64,000 nucleotides of DNA, from NCBI RefSeq assembly GCF_009362785.1, contig NZ_WHNQ01000006.1, forward strand, positions 248,001 through 312,000, read 5' to 3'. The position numbers were made by a program, and so were the translations under genes. The DNA is from Paraburkholderia atlantica. Lineage in GTDB: Bacteria > Pseudomonadota > Gammaproteobacteria > Burkholderiales > Burkholderiaceae. Below the pieces are notes generated by a model. The model was not told the origin of the DNA. It searched no databases and saw nothing but the letters and a program-made list of their open reading frames with translations. Shown here piece by piece: positions 54,739 through 63,524 of the stretch; position 1 is the stretch's first letter, and the number at the start of each line of letters is the position of its first letter.

Positions 54739-55422
54739 TCACTCCACGACAGTCTGGCACAACGCCTCGGCTTGCTGGTTTGCCACCCGTTCGCCTTGTG
54801 CCCACTGCGCCGCAACCGTGGCCAATTCTTCACGCGCTCGTTCGAGCGCCGCGGTCCGCGCTTCGGGATTGGCGAACTGTAGCGGCTGCGCATTGACGAA
54901 AGTCGGCGCGGCGACGCCAAGAAAACCGAATGCCGCCTTCAGCGCGGGCGTTAGCGCATCCATCGATTCATACGGCGAGCCCGCGCGCAGATCCGCGCCG
55001 CGGCTCGTGATGAACAACACCTTGTGGCGGCCGAGCTGCCCGACGATGTGGCCGTCTTCCGCGTGCAGGTAGGTCACGCCGGTCCGCGTGACGCTGTCGA
55101 TGAACGCCTTGAACACCGACGGCATCGACCAGTTGTACATCGGCATGGCGAACACCAGCGCGTCGGCGGCGAGCAGGCGCGCACACAGCGCATCCGACGC
55201 CGCCAGCGTCGCCCGCATCGCGGCCGTGCGCTCCTGCGCGGCCGTGTAGGTGGCGATCGCGAACGCTTCGTTGACGTGTGGTGGTGTATCGACCGTCACA
55301 TCCAGATAGTCGACGTCGAACTCGACGCGCTCTTCGCGCAGACGCTCGAGAAAATAGCGGGCGAGTGCGCGGGAATTGGATCGCTCGCGCTTCGCGCTGG
55401 CGTCGACGTGCATGATCTTCAT
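54739..55422 (-). CDS. azoR: FMN-dependent NADH azoreductase
   Basis: A 227-residue flavodoxin-fold quinone/azo reductase: IMHVDASAKRERSNSRALAR (FMN phosphate loop), FAMPMYNWSMPSVFKAFID and LFITSRGADLRAGSP match AzoR. It reduces quinones and azo compounds with NADH in two-electron steps, protecting against quinone stress. AAGG lies 9-12 bases before ATG 55422. Cupin gene follows directly. Confidence 0.9.
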   Translation of the reverse strand: MKIMHVDASAKRERSNSRALARYFLERLREERVEFDVDYLDVTVDTPPHVNEAFAIATYTAAQERTAAMRATLAASDALCARLLAADALVFAMPMYNWSMPSVFKAFIDSVTRTGVTYLHAEDGHIVGQLGRHKVLFITSRGADLRAGSPYESMDALTPALKAAFGFLGVAAPTFVNAQPLQFANPEARTAALERAREELATVAAQWAQGERVANQQAEALCQTVVE

Positions 55423-55526
55423 GTTGACCGTCCTTGCGGTGGGATTAACGTGAGATCAGATTAGACGGTCGACTGGTTTGGTGGAATAACCGGTTTTGTC
55501 GAATTCGAGGTGGCCACTTGTGCCAC

Positions 55527-56600
55527 TTATTGCGACTCGGGTGGTTTGGCGTTGGACGAACGTTTGACGAACGGTCCGCCTGAGAAACCCGCCGCTGCGC
55601 GGCCTTGCGCGGATGATTTTCCGCGGGCGCGGCGGGCAGGGCGCGCGGATGTTCTTTCCGTTCGCGTGGTCTCGATCTGCCGCGACAGCGTGTAGATGCG
55701 CTGGCGCAGCAGGTCGGTCGCAGCCGCCCGTTCAGTCAGCAACGCATCCTTTTCCGCGAGCTGCCCGCGGGTCTCGGCATGCCGCGCCGCAGAGGCAGCC
55801 AGTTCCGCCTTCGATGCGGCCAACTCATCCCGCAGCGCGTCGCGCTCGGTTCGCGCTTCGGCTTCGAGCGTCGCCGCCCGTTCATGACTCGCCTGAAGCT
55901 CCTTGCGCAGATGTTGCGCCGCGGCCCGTTCACCGTCGATTTCCAGCAATGCGCGCTTTTCCGCCGCGGCGAGCCGCTGCTCGTTCTGCTCGTGCGAGCG
56001 GCGCAGCTTCGCCAGTTCGTCGGCGAAATCGCGGCGGGCATCGGCGAGCGCGGCGGCTCCTGCCGCGATTTCTTCCTTCGATGTCGTCAGTTGCGCTGCC
56101 AGCATGTCGTTGGCGGTTTGCAGCTCGACGATCCGCGCCTCGAGACCGGCAATCCGGGTGCGCAGGGTCGCGGCGTCGTTGGCCGACTGTTCTGCCTCGT
56201 CGACGGCTTCCTGACGCTGCCTGTCTCGTTGCTCGGCCTGTTCTTTCGCCGCGGCGATTTGCGCGTCGGCGTCCTGCCTGAATACGTCGAGCGCGGCGGT
56301 CGCAGCGTCGCTGGATAGACGCCACATCTGCGCCGCGAATTCGCCGGCGGCCGCTGCGACCTCGGGCGGCAAATCCGGACGGCCGACGTCGACGCGCGTT
56401 TTGTCACGCACGTCGCTCCAGAAATCGCGCAACGCCCTGGCCGGCGCGCTCATGCTGCCTTTGCGCACCAACTGATACAGGCGGTTCGCGGTCGGAGTTT
56501 CGCCGTAGCGGAAAAACAGCAGCGCGCAGACTTCGCGATAAAGCGTCTGCGTGTCGGGCGCGTTCTGACGGGCGACTTCGATATCGGCTTCGAGGGTCAT
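55527..56600 (-). CDS. KfrA-like DNA-binding coiled-coil protein
   Basis: A 357-residue protein. Residues about 10-120 form a KfrA_N-type helix-turn-helix domain (TLYREVCALLFFRYGETPTA, NRLYQLVRKGSMSAPARALR). Residues 120-330 are a nearly uninterrupted Ala/Glu/Arg-rich coiled coil, and the tail is basic. KfrA of broad-host-range plasmids is an autoregulator that also helps plasmid segregation. Here it is in a chromosomal context without rep or par genes, suggesting a domesticated or structural role. A palindrome typical of its operator lies 42 bases upstream. Confidence 0.82.
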   Translation of the reverse strand: MTLEADIEVARQNAPDTQTLYREVCALLFFRYGETPTANRLYQLVRKGSMSAPARALRDFWSDVRDKTRVDVGRPDLPPEVAAAAGEFAAQMWRLSSDAATAALDVFRQDADAQIAAAKEQAEQRDRQRQEAVDEAEQSANDAATLRTRIAGLEARIVELQTANDMLAAQLTTSKEEIAAGAAALADARRDFADELAKLRRSHEQNEQRLAAAEKRALLEIDGERAAAQHLRKELQASHERAATLEAEARTERDALRDELAASKAELAASAARHAETRGQLAEKDALLTERAAATDLLRQRIYTLSRQIETTRTERTSARPARRARGKSSAQGRAAAGFSGGPFVKRSSNAKPPESQ

Positions 56601-56642
56601 GGGAAAGCGCCTTGGGGATGATCGAGTTCGAAGAAATCTTAT

Positions 56643-56670
56643 ACACGACATTATAGTACTAATGTCGTGT
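56643..56670. promoter_or_regulatory. Palindromic operator upstream of the KfrA-like gene
   Basis: Perfect 11-base inverted repeat ACACGACATTA / TAATGTCGTGT with a TAGTAC centre, in the promoter region of the kfrA-like gene. Plasmid KfrA represses its own gene by binding such inverted repeats, so this is the likely autoregulatory site. Confidence 0.7.
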
Positions 56671-57020
56671 TTAAGGACATGGTGTGTAGTGTATTTATCG
56701 CCTTACGTTGTATTATCAACACTCTGTCGGATTTTGTCTTGCCCAGCACTTGCCACCTGGGATGTTGCGGCGCTGAGATTCAACAACGCCGCTTCAGGCG
56801 GCCTGCGACGTGGAAAGTCCTACGGGCTGGAGACTCGGTGCTCGATGGGTAGTGGCCGCGATCATTTGTGATCGCGACAGATGATTTGCTGATATGGAGT
56901 GCCCTCATTCGGCCGCAGTCGCTCGGTCCGACAGCGGCAGCGTCGCAGGGAAGTCGGGACTCGGGTCATGCTCACGCTGAATTGAGCCTGAGACCCCAAA
57001 CACTTACGAGTCGCGCTGTG
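56671..57020. other. Intergenic region, nothing convincing
   Basis: 350 bases between the kfrA-like promoter and the end of a response regulator gene. The 5' part is AT-rich. Short open frames lack ribosome sites. No terminator with a T-run was seen after the regulator stop. Confidence 0.5.
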
Positions 57021-57695
57021 CTACGAATTAGCCGGCTCCGCGGACGACACCAATCCGCTTTCGATTCCATAACGCACCAGGTCCGCGTCTCGTTCGATAC
57101 TCAGTTTGAGCATTGCCGTGCTTTTTTGCGTACTGATCGTTTTTTTACTGCGACGCAAAAGCTCGCCAATTTCCGTTACGGTCATCCCGGAAACAAACAG
57201 GCGTACGACCTCCAGTTCACAGCGCGTCAATGCGGCTCCGGCGGTGTTGCCGCGCGCACCCGGTTTGATCGTGTCTGAGATCGCCGCCATGCGCGGCGAC
57301 AGATAGCGACCATTCGCGTAGGCGGCATGTACCGCGATCGTCAGGTTGCTGATCGGATCAGCCTTGCTGAAAATACAGGAGTGACCTCCTTGCATCAGCA
57401 GGCGCACAACCGCCGGATTTTCCATCATGCTCAGCACAACCACGCGCACGTGCGGAGAGTGCTGGCGAATGGCCGCGAAAAGCGCCAGTCCGTCGCCATA
57501 ACGTCCGCCGGGCATCACGTAGTCCGAGACAACCACGTCGCAAGGCGAGTTGGTGAGAGCGGCCATCAGTTCGGTCGAATTTTTCGCCGTGCCAACAACC
57601 GAGATCGTGCTGCTTCTTTCGAGTTCGTATCGCACCCCTTCGAGAATCACTGGATGATCGTCTGCGAGTATTACGCGGATTCTTGATGTGGTCAT
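57021..57695 (-). CDS. RcsB-like response regulator, LuxR-type DNA binding (copy 1)
   Basis: A 224-residue regulator with a receiver (acidic pair VILADDHPVILEGV, phospho-Asp in VVVSDYVMPGG, lysine in CIFSKADP) and a LuxR/NarL helix-turn-helix (LTRCELEVVRLFVSGMTVTE, LLRRSKKTISTQK). The KKTISTQK recognition helix is typical of RcsB/EvgA-type regulators. ATG 57695 has GGAAG upstream. It is a paralogue of the regulator at 58303-59022; no histidine kinase is nearby. Confidence 0.87.
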   Translation of the reverse strand: MTTSRIRVILADDHPVILEGVRYELERSSTISVVGTAKNSTELMAALTNSPCDVVVSDYVMPGGRYGDGLALFAAIRQHSPHVRVVVLSMMENPAVVRLLMQGGHSCIFSKADPISNLTIAVHAAYANGRYLSPRMAAISDTIKPGARGNTAGAALTRCELEVVRLFVSGMTVTEIGELLRRSKKTISTQKSTAMLKLSIERDADLVRYGIESGLVSSAEPANS

Positions 57696-58302
57696 AACCG
57701 ACTTCCGTAGCAATGTAATTTGAGGCGTCGGAGACGCCATTAAAAATGAGGGGTTCGCGTGACCAGACCCGATGACCAAAGCGAGCCGCGAAGCACCGTG
57801 TCATCGGCTCGTACGCAGGTGATGCCGCCCCTGTCGATTACCCTGCCCGGTCAACTCAGCCATCTGAGCGATGGCTTTCCATACGTTTCTGCTGCGCTGC
57901 CGCCTTACGACAGACGCTGTCAATGAGCCCCTATAAAAAAACGCGGCTGATCGCAGCGCAGATCAACCGTGGCGGAAACTCAAGTGCATTTCCACGTCGT
58001 GCTTCTCGTGTCGTGTCCTATTGACAATGGACGGGCGTAGACTTTATCTACGCCGCATCGGATCAGTAATAGGCTCAGTCTTATAAGTGAGGAATTTCAG
58101 AAAATAGGACGGGCGTACGTTCGCGGTGCTTCCAAAGGACAGACGCGCCTACGTCACTGCGACAGCCAGGAATCGCGGACTTGCACTTGCCACGCATGCG
58201 TTCTTCAGAGCGACTATCCGGCCAACGACGGAATGCAGATCCGCAAAAATGCAAGCGTCCCGTAAGAGATTTACTTTTGAAAAACGGAGTCGCGTCCCGC
58301 AT
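57696..58302. other. 607-base gap between two paralogous regulators
   Basis: No protein gene is supported. It contains TTGACA at 58021, a perfect 8-base hairpin GGCGTAGA / TCTACGCC at 58034-58054, and the element GGACGGGCGTA twice (about 58030 and 58106). A small RNA or regulator-binding sites are possible. Confidence 0.45.
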
Positions 58303-59022
58303 TTATTCTGTGGAGGAAGAACTGTCAGACGTCTTCTGCGACGAAGTCACGAGCCCATTTTCCATCGCGTACCGAAACAGATCGACTTCTCGTTCAATGC
58401 CGAGTTTTTCCATCGCCTTCGATTTCTGCGTGCTGATGGTTTTCTTGCTGCGACTCAATTTCTCGGCAATCTCGTTCACAGTCAGCCCGGATGCAAACAG
58501 ACGCACAACTTCGGATTCGCGCTGACTCAGCACGTCCGATGAGCCCCTGCCCCGACGGTTCCAGTCGATCGACTGGACGATCTGATTGATCGTTGGCGAA
58601 TAATATTTGCCGCCGCTATGGACGGCATGAACGGCAGGAATAAGGTGGGTGCCAGCATCGGATTTGCTGACGATGCACGTTACACCTTGTGTAACGAGCG
58701 CACGTATCACCGCCGGGTTGTCCAGCATGGTTAGAACGACGATCTTGATCGCGGGATAGCGACGTTTGATCAGAGAGAACAGCGCGATTCCATCACCGTA
58801 TTCGCCGGCAGGCATTGCGTAATCGGATACGAGAACGTCGCATTGTGTGCTCGTGAGAAGCGCGATCAACTCAGTCGAATTCCTCGCTGTACCGACCAGC
58901 TGGATCGTCTTCACCTCTGCAAACTCATGCGAGATGCCGCTGAGCATGACGGGGTGGTCATCGGCAAGGATGACCCGAATTGCGAACGCATCCATATTGT
59001 CAATATCGTCGAGATAGGACAT
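58303..59022 (-). CDS. RcsB-like response regulator, LuxR-type DNA binding (copy 2)
   Basis: A 239-residue regulator closely resembling the one at 57021-57695: receiver with VILADDHPVMLSGI, VLVSDYAMPAGEYGDG and CIVSKSD, then the LuxR-type domain LSQRESEVVRLFASGLTVNE and SRSKKTISTQKSKAMEKLGI. It ends in a serine-rich tail (SSQKTSDSSSSTE). Same strand as copy 1 but separated by 607 bases, so probably transcribed apart. The pair probably arose by duplication. Cognate kinase and targets unknown. Confidence 0.87.
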   Translation of the reverse strand: MSYLDDIDNMDAFAIRVILADDHPVMLSGISHEFAEVKTIQLVGTARNSTELIALLTSTQCDVLVSDYAMPAGEYGDGIALFSLIKRRYPAIKIVVLTMLDNPAVIRALVTQGVTCIVSKSDAGTHLIPAVHAVHSGGKYYSPTINQIVQSIDWNRRGRGSSDVLSQRESEVVRLFASGLTVNEIAEKLSRSKKTISTQKSKAMEKLGIEREVDLFRYAMENGLVTSSQKTSDSSSSTE

Positions 59023-59140
59023 TTGTATGATAGTCAGCGCCGGGATGTTTGCTCTGCGGGTTTACCTTCACGCTTTGCGATCCTGGGTTCTTTTCATCCA
59101 ATGACCTGAGACGTTTAATTTATTGCGTGGAAAGGTCACC

Positions 59141-59302
59141 CTAGTCCATCCTCGTCATCAGTAAACCCATTCTTGGTCTAAATCCTCCAGGGAGCGCACC
59201 CCGACGCGGTGCCCATTGCCCCGCCTGCGCGGCCGATCCGATGGCGAGTGTCCCCGCCGTTGCGACGATGAGACTACCCATGAGGGCATTCCGGCTGAAC
59301 AT
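59141..59302 (-). CDS. Small secreted basic peptide, 53 residues
   Basis: ATG 59302, preceded by GAGAGA, starts a signal peptide (MFSRNALMGSLIVATAGTLA, cleavage near AQA) and a ~31-residue mature part rich in Arg, Gly and Met (WAPRRGALPGGFRPRMGLL). The longer frame starting 15 codons earlier lacks a site. Function unknown; it is upstream in orientation to the RcsB-like copy 2 and could be its target or a separate gene. Confidence 0.55.
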   Translation of the reverse strand: MFSRNALMGSLIVATAGTLAIGSAAQAGQWAPRRGALPGGFRPRMGLLMTRMD

Positions 59303-59533
59303 GATCTCTCTGCCTTGCAAAGTTGACTTCAGCGATCGATCGATCATCTACTCTCTTTAACGACGGGCGGCTCACGTCCCGTCGACGGGCCGTGCAAAGG
59401 CTAGTAACCCAAGCCGGCTGCCCGCACGCGCCAATCGAACTCGCGAAGGGCTTGCCGCGCTCATTGCGGCACACGAAGTAGTATTCTCCAGTGCACACGT
59501 TCGACCGAACATCTGACTCGAGGAGCCGGGCCC

Positions 59534-60220
59534 ATGGAAAGCACACTTGTCGTGGCGGCGTTCGCTTTTGTCGGCAGCCACTTTCTCCTGTCCCATCCGC
59601 TGCGGGCCGGTATGGTCCGGGCAATCGGCGAACGGGCCGCCATGGGCGTCTATTCGCTGATCGCGATTCTGACTTTCGGCTGGATGGTCATGGCTTACGA
59701 CCGGACGCCCGTCTCCGAGCCGCTATGGCCGGCAGGCAACGTGCTGTGGGCGGTTGTGACCGTGGTCATGCTGATCGCATCGATCCTTCTGATGGGTTCG
59801 CTGATCCGCAACCCGGCGTTGCCCACCGGTGGCCGGCCCGCCGCTCTGCCCGAAGCGGCGCACGGCGTGTACGCGGTCACACGTCACCCGATGATGTGGT
59901 CGTTCGCGCTGTGGGGGCTGTGCCATATCGCCGTGCTCCCGGTCACCCGAAACATCGTGCTTGCCGGGGCGATCATCATCCTCGCGCTGGTCGGCGCCGC
60001 ATTGCAGGACCGCAAGAAGCGGCGGCTGCAACCCGATCTGTGGCCCGCATGGGAATCGAAGACGAGCTATCTGCCGTTCGCGGCGATCGCCGCCGGCCGC
60101 GCGCGGCTGGGTGGGTTCGGCATGCACGCGCTGGTTGGCGGCGTGGTTTTCTGGCTCGTGGCGACCTGGGCGCATATCCCTCTCTCCGGTTGGCCGGCGG
60201 GCATCTGGCGCTGGCTGTAA
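59534..60220 (+). CDS. NnrU-family membrane protein
   Basis: A 228-residue protein with about six membrane helices and the NnrU/isoprenylcysteine-methyltransferase-like core HGVYAVTRHPMMWSFALWGL. NnrU was named from denitrification loci but its function is uncertain; the fold suggests a membrane methyltransferase relative. Starts after GAGGAGC. Stand-alone, 155 bases before the SDR gene. Confidence 0.85.
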   Translation: MESTLVVAAFAFVGSHFLLSHPLRAGMVRAIGERAAMGVYSLIAILTFGWMVMAYDRTPVSEPLWPAGNVLWAVVTVVMLIASILLMGSLIRNPALPTGGRPAALPEAAHGVYAVTRHPMMWSFALWGLCHIAVLPVTRNIVLAGAIIILALVGAALQDRKKRRLQPDLWPAWESKTSYLPFAAIAAGRARLGGFGMHALVGGVVFWLVATWAHIPLSGWPAGIWRWL

Positions 60221-60375
60221 CCGGCGCCGATTCCACGAGATTTGTTCTCGTGGCGCAAGACTCTTTGTCCACGGTGTGTGTTCGAATTCGCGGCGGATGC
60301 GCCTACAGTGCGCTGCATCGGGTCCATCGATTCGAACGGCCAGCAGGCCGAATCAATCACACTGTGAGACAAACC

Positions 60376-61083
60376 ATGAGCACTTCCAAGGTTGTCATCG
60401 TTACCGGCGCATCGCAAGGCATCGGCGCTGAAACCGTCAAGGCTTTCCGCGCGCAGGGTCATCGCGTCGTCGCCACGGCTCGTTCGATCGCACCGGCCGT
60501 CGAGGCCGACTATGTCGCCGTGGCCGGCGACCTCGGCGACGCTACTACCGCTCGCCGCGTCGTCGACGCTGCCATCGAGCACTTCGGCCGCGTCGATACA
60601 CTCGTCAACAACGCGGGCATCTTCATCGCGAAGCCTTTCACGCAGTACACCGCCGAAGACTACGCGGCGATCCTGAACGTGAACCTGAACGGCTTCTTTT
60701 ACATTACCCAATACGCGATCGAAGCGATGCAGAAGCATGGCACCGGCCACGTGGTCAGCGTGACCACGACGCTCGCGGAAAAGGCAAACAGCAAGGTGCC
60801 GTCGGTGCTCGCGTCGCTGACGAAAGGCGGTCTGAATGCCGCGACACGTTCGCTCGCCATCGAATATGCGCGCGCCGGTATCCGCGCCAATGCGGTGTCG
60901 CCCGGCATCATCAAATCGCCGATGCATCCCGCCGAATCGCACGCGACGCTCGCCGCGATGCATCCGGTCGGGCGCATGGGCGACATGAGTGACATCGTCA
61001 ATGCGATCCTGTATCTCGACTCGGCACCGTTCGTGACTGGCGAAATCCTGCACGTGGACGGCGGCCAGAGCGCAGGCCAGTAA
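60376..61083 (+). CDS. Short-chain dehydrogenase/reductase
   Basis: A 235-residue classical SDR: VVIVTGASQGIGAETVKAF (NAD(P) motif TGxxxGIG), LVNNAGIFIAKPF (NNAG), and the Ser of VSVTTTLAEKANS. The usual Tyr-xxx-Lys is not in its standard form: the position reads SVLASLTKGGLNAATRSLAI, where Tyr is replaced (LASLTK), so catalysis may be altered. ATG 60376 begins the fold. A short gap leads to the RidA gene, and the two are probably one unit. Confidence 0.82.
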   Translation: MSTSKVVIVTGASQGIGAETVKAFRAQGHRVVATARSIAPAVEADYVAVAGDLGDATTARRVVDAAIEHFGRVDTLVNNAGIFIAKPFTQYTAEDYAAILNVNLNGFFYITQYAIEAMQKHGTGHVVSVTTTLAEKANSKVPSVLASLTKGGLNAATRSLAIEYARAGIRANAVSPGIIKSPMHPAESHATLAAMHPVGRMGDMSDIVNAILYLDSAPFVTGEILHVDGGQSAGQ

Positions 61084-61130
61084 ATGGTCTAGCGCCGCCC
61101 GCACTCGACACCACACTCAAGGAGTTCATC

Positions 61131-61595
61131 ATGTCCGTCCAACAGAAACTCGCCGAACTCGGTCTCGAACTGCCTGCTCCGCCGCAACCGCTCGGCAGCT
61201 ATACGGCTGTCAGCGAAGCCGGCAACCTGCTCTTCGTCTCCGGGCAGGTGCCGCTGTCCGCCGGCAAGATGGTCTATACGGGGCGCGTCGGCGAGACCCT
61301 GACGCTCGAACAGGGCCGCAAGGCGGCCCAACTCGCCGGGCTCAACGTGCTCGCGCAGATCTCGCGGCATCTCGGCGGCTTCGAGCGCCTGCATCACATC
61401 GTTCGCGTCGAGGGGCACGTCAGTTCCGCCAATGGTTTTTACGATCAGCCTGCCGTGGTCGACGGCGCGTCGGATCTGTTCGCCGCCGTGCTTGGTGACA
61501 AGGCTGGACATGCGCGTTCGGCGTTCTCGCATAGCCAGGGTCCCGCCAACGCCGCCGTCGTGATCGTCGTCATCGCTGAGATTCTGCCCGTCTGA
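61131..61595 (+). CDS. RidA-family protein
   Basis: A 154-residue protein of the RidA/YjgF fold with YTAVSEAGNLLFVSGQVPLS, and GLNVLAQISRHLGGFERL. The C-terminal part is of the longer YjgH-like subgroup. RidA proteins hydrolyse reactive enamines and imines; the active-site arginine of true RidA (CIRVE region) is not obvious here (HHIVRVEGHVSS keeps an Arg). AAGGAG precedes ATG 61131. Confidence 0.85.
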   Translation: MSVQQKLAELGLELPAPPQPLGSYTAVSEAGNLLFVSGQVPLSAGKMVYTGRVGETLTLEQGRKAAQLAGLNVLAQISRHLGGFERLHHIVRVEGHVSSANGFYDQPAVVDGASDLFAAVLGDKAGHARSAFSHSQGPANAAVVIVVIAEILPV

Positions 61596-61705
61596 TCGAC
61601 TCGCACCGCGCACGACGCTTGCCCTTCCCGCTTCGCGGCACGCTGCACCGCGTTCCTCGCGTCAGCTATCCACCCGCCGCGATACCGCCGCGAGCGTCGT
61701 TCGTG

Positions 61706-61906
61706 TCACCACTCCTTGATGGCCACGTCGTAGTCCTCGTCGTGGAACGCGACGAGAAACTCCTCGGGCATCAACCACGAGTCGACGCTCACGCTTTGCG
61801 CGCCAACGTCGACCGCGACTTTCGCGTCGGGGTCCACCGACTTCATTGCATGCTCGATCGTCGAAACATCGTTTGCGCGGATTTCGGTTTTCATCGAGAA
61901 CTTCAC
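61706..61906 (-). CDS. HMA-fold-like peptide without a metal motif
   Basis: A 66-residue protein starting with GTG 61906 behind GGGAGGG. The sequence EIRANDVSTIEHAMKSVDPD followed by VAVDVGAQSVSVDSW resembles the ferredoxin-like fold of copper chaperones, but the CxxC metal ligands are absent. It follows a degraded MFS fragment on the same strand. Function unknown. Confidence 0.6.
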   Translation of the reverse strand: MKFSMKTEIRANDVSTIEHAMKSVDPDAKVAVDVGAQSVSVDSWLMPEEFLVAFHDEDYDVAIKEW

Positions 61907-61974
61907 GTTTTCCCTCCCCAGTCAGCAACGTTAGAGCCAGGCGTAGCTCGCAATCATCCGGATTTGTCTGGACC

Positions 61975-62186
61975 CCGGCCACGGTTCCTCGCGGCGTGCC
62001 GATCCAATGAATCGCGGTGGCGAGAATGCCCAGCGCGATACCGAACGGGACGATGCCCGTCCGGCCATAGCGTGTCATCGACCAGCCGCTGACCGTCGCA
62101 CCGATCGCACCGCCGAATGACGATGCAGATACTAGCGCCCCTTGCTGTTTCGTGCTCTGTCGCGACAAGCTCGCGCTGATTCGGAT
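61975..62186 (-). pseudogene. Fragment of an MFS transporter
   Basis: A - strand frame directly after emrA encodes GALVSASSFGGAIGATVSGW and MTRYGRTGIVPFGIALGILA, resembling helices 2-3 of an MFS permease with the G-x-x-x-R-x-G-R loop motif. There is no start, no upstream helix 1 and no continuation beyond ~60 residues. It appears to be a relic of a transporter gene where an EmrB-type pump would be expected. Confidence 0.45.
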
Positions 62187-63490
62187 CAACCAGCGTTCGC
62201 CTTGCGCTGATGCGTCGCCACGCGCTGCGATTGCGGTTGCGGTTGCGCGACCGGCGCGCGCGAGACCATTTGGTTTTGCCCGATGATCTTGTCGATCTCG
62301 GCATCGGCCTGTGCATCGTATTGCGCGAAAACATCGGTGCTGTAGCGCGTGTTCCGCGCCGCGCCCAACTGCGAACCGGATTCGTCGCGCGTGTCGGCAT
62401 CGACTGCCATCGACAGTCCGATGCGCAGCGGATGCGCGGCCAGCTCGGCCGGATCGAGCGCGATGCGCACCGGCAGCCGCTGCACGATCTTGATCCAGTT
62501 GCCGGTGGCGTTCTGCGCCGGCAGCGTCGCGAACGCGCTGCCCGTGCCCGCTGAGAAGCCCTCGATACGTCCGTGATACCTGGCGCCTCGGCCGTAGACG
62601 TCCGAGGTAAGCGTGACCCGCTGGCCAATCCGCATGTGCTTGAGCTGCACTTCCTTGAAGTTCGCGTCGACCCAGACCCCGTCGAGCGGCACGATCGCCA
62701 TCAGCGGCGTGCCGGGCGCAACGCGCTGGCCGACCTGAACCCGGCGTTGCGCGACATAGCCGGTCACCGGCGCCGGCAACGTATCGCGCGCATAGGCGAG
62801 CCACGCGGTTCGCACTTTCGCGGCGGCGGCCTGCACGTCAGGATGCTGTTCGACCGTGGTGCGGTCGGTCAGCGCGTGATTGGCTTCGCCCTGCTGGCGC
62901 GCGGCGTCGAGCGCGGCCTGCGCGACGCTGACCGCGTCGCGGGCGTGCGCGATGTCTTCGGCGGACACGGCGCCCGTATCGGCGACGGCCTCGCGGCGGT
63001 GCAGGTCGTCGCGGGCTCGGCTCAGATCGGCTTCGCGCTGCGCGACATTCGCCGCGTAGAAGTCATTGTTGACAAACAAGCCGCTGACGCGGCGCACGGT
63101 CTGGCCGAGCTGCGCTTCGGCATCGGCGAGCGCGAGTTTTGCATCGGCCGGATCGAGCGTGACGACGGCGTCGCCTTGCTTCACGATTTGGGTGTCGTCG
63201 GTGTTGACGGCGATCACCGTGCCGGTGACCTGCGGCGTCAGTTGCACGAGATTGCCGCTGACGTACGCATCGTCGGTCTGTTCGTGATAGCGGCCCTCGG
63301 TGAAGTAGTAGGCGCCGTAGGCCGCGCCCGCGAGCACCACCGCGGCGCCGAGCAGCGCGATCAGGCGCTTGCGGCGTGCCGGCGGCGTGGACTTGTTGTC
63401 GCCTTGGGGCGTGGCCGGCGCTGGCGTGCCGGTCTTCTGTTCCTCTTCCCGATCCGCCAGTTCGCGGTCGGTCGTAATCGAATCGCTCAT
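62186..63490 (-). CDS. EmrA-type membrane fusion protein
   Basis: A 434-residue HlyD/EmrA periplasmic adaptor. It has a proline-rich cytoplasmic tail, one membrane helix (about 44-64), biotinyl-lipoyl-like halves (DAYVSGNLVQLTPQVTGTVI, VTGYVAQRRVQVGQRVAPGT), a long alpha-hairpin and a beta-barrel (VDANFKEVQLKHMRIGQRVT). It connects an inner-membrane pump with the outer-membrane factor encoded just upstream. GGAG lies 8 bases before ATG 63490. The ~40 C-terminal residues are Gln-rich. Confidence 0.9.
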   Translation of the reverse strand: MSDSITTDRELADREEEQKTGTPAPATPQGDNKSTPPARRKRLIALLGAAVVLAGAAYGAYYFTEGRYHEQTDDAYVSGNLVQLTPQVTGTVIAVNTDDTQIVKQGDAVVTLDPADAKLALADAEAQLGQTVRRVSGLFVNNDFYAANVAQREADLSRARDDLHRREAVADTGAVSAEDIAHARDAVSVAQAALDAARQQGEANHALTDRTTVEQHPDVQAAAAKVRTAWLAYARDTLPAPVTGYVAQRRVQVGQRVAPGTPLMAIVPLDGVWVDANFKEVQLKHMRIGQRVTLTSDVYGRGARYHGRIEGFSAGTGSAFATLPAQNATGNWIKIVQRLPVRIALDPAELAAHPLRIGLSMAVDADTRDESGSQLGAARNTRYSTDVFAQYDAQADAEIDKIIGQNQMVSRAPVAQPQPQSQRVATHQRKANAG

Positions 63491-63524
63491 TGCAGTTCTC
63501 CTGATAGGTCTCCCGACGTGCCGT

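Noticed and set aside
59341..59400. CCCGTCGACGGG palindrome as a recombination site
   Set aside because: A lone 12-base GC palindrome is expected by chance in this composition and has no partner or recombinase nearby.
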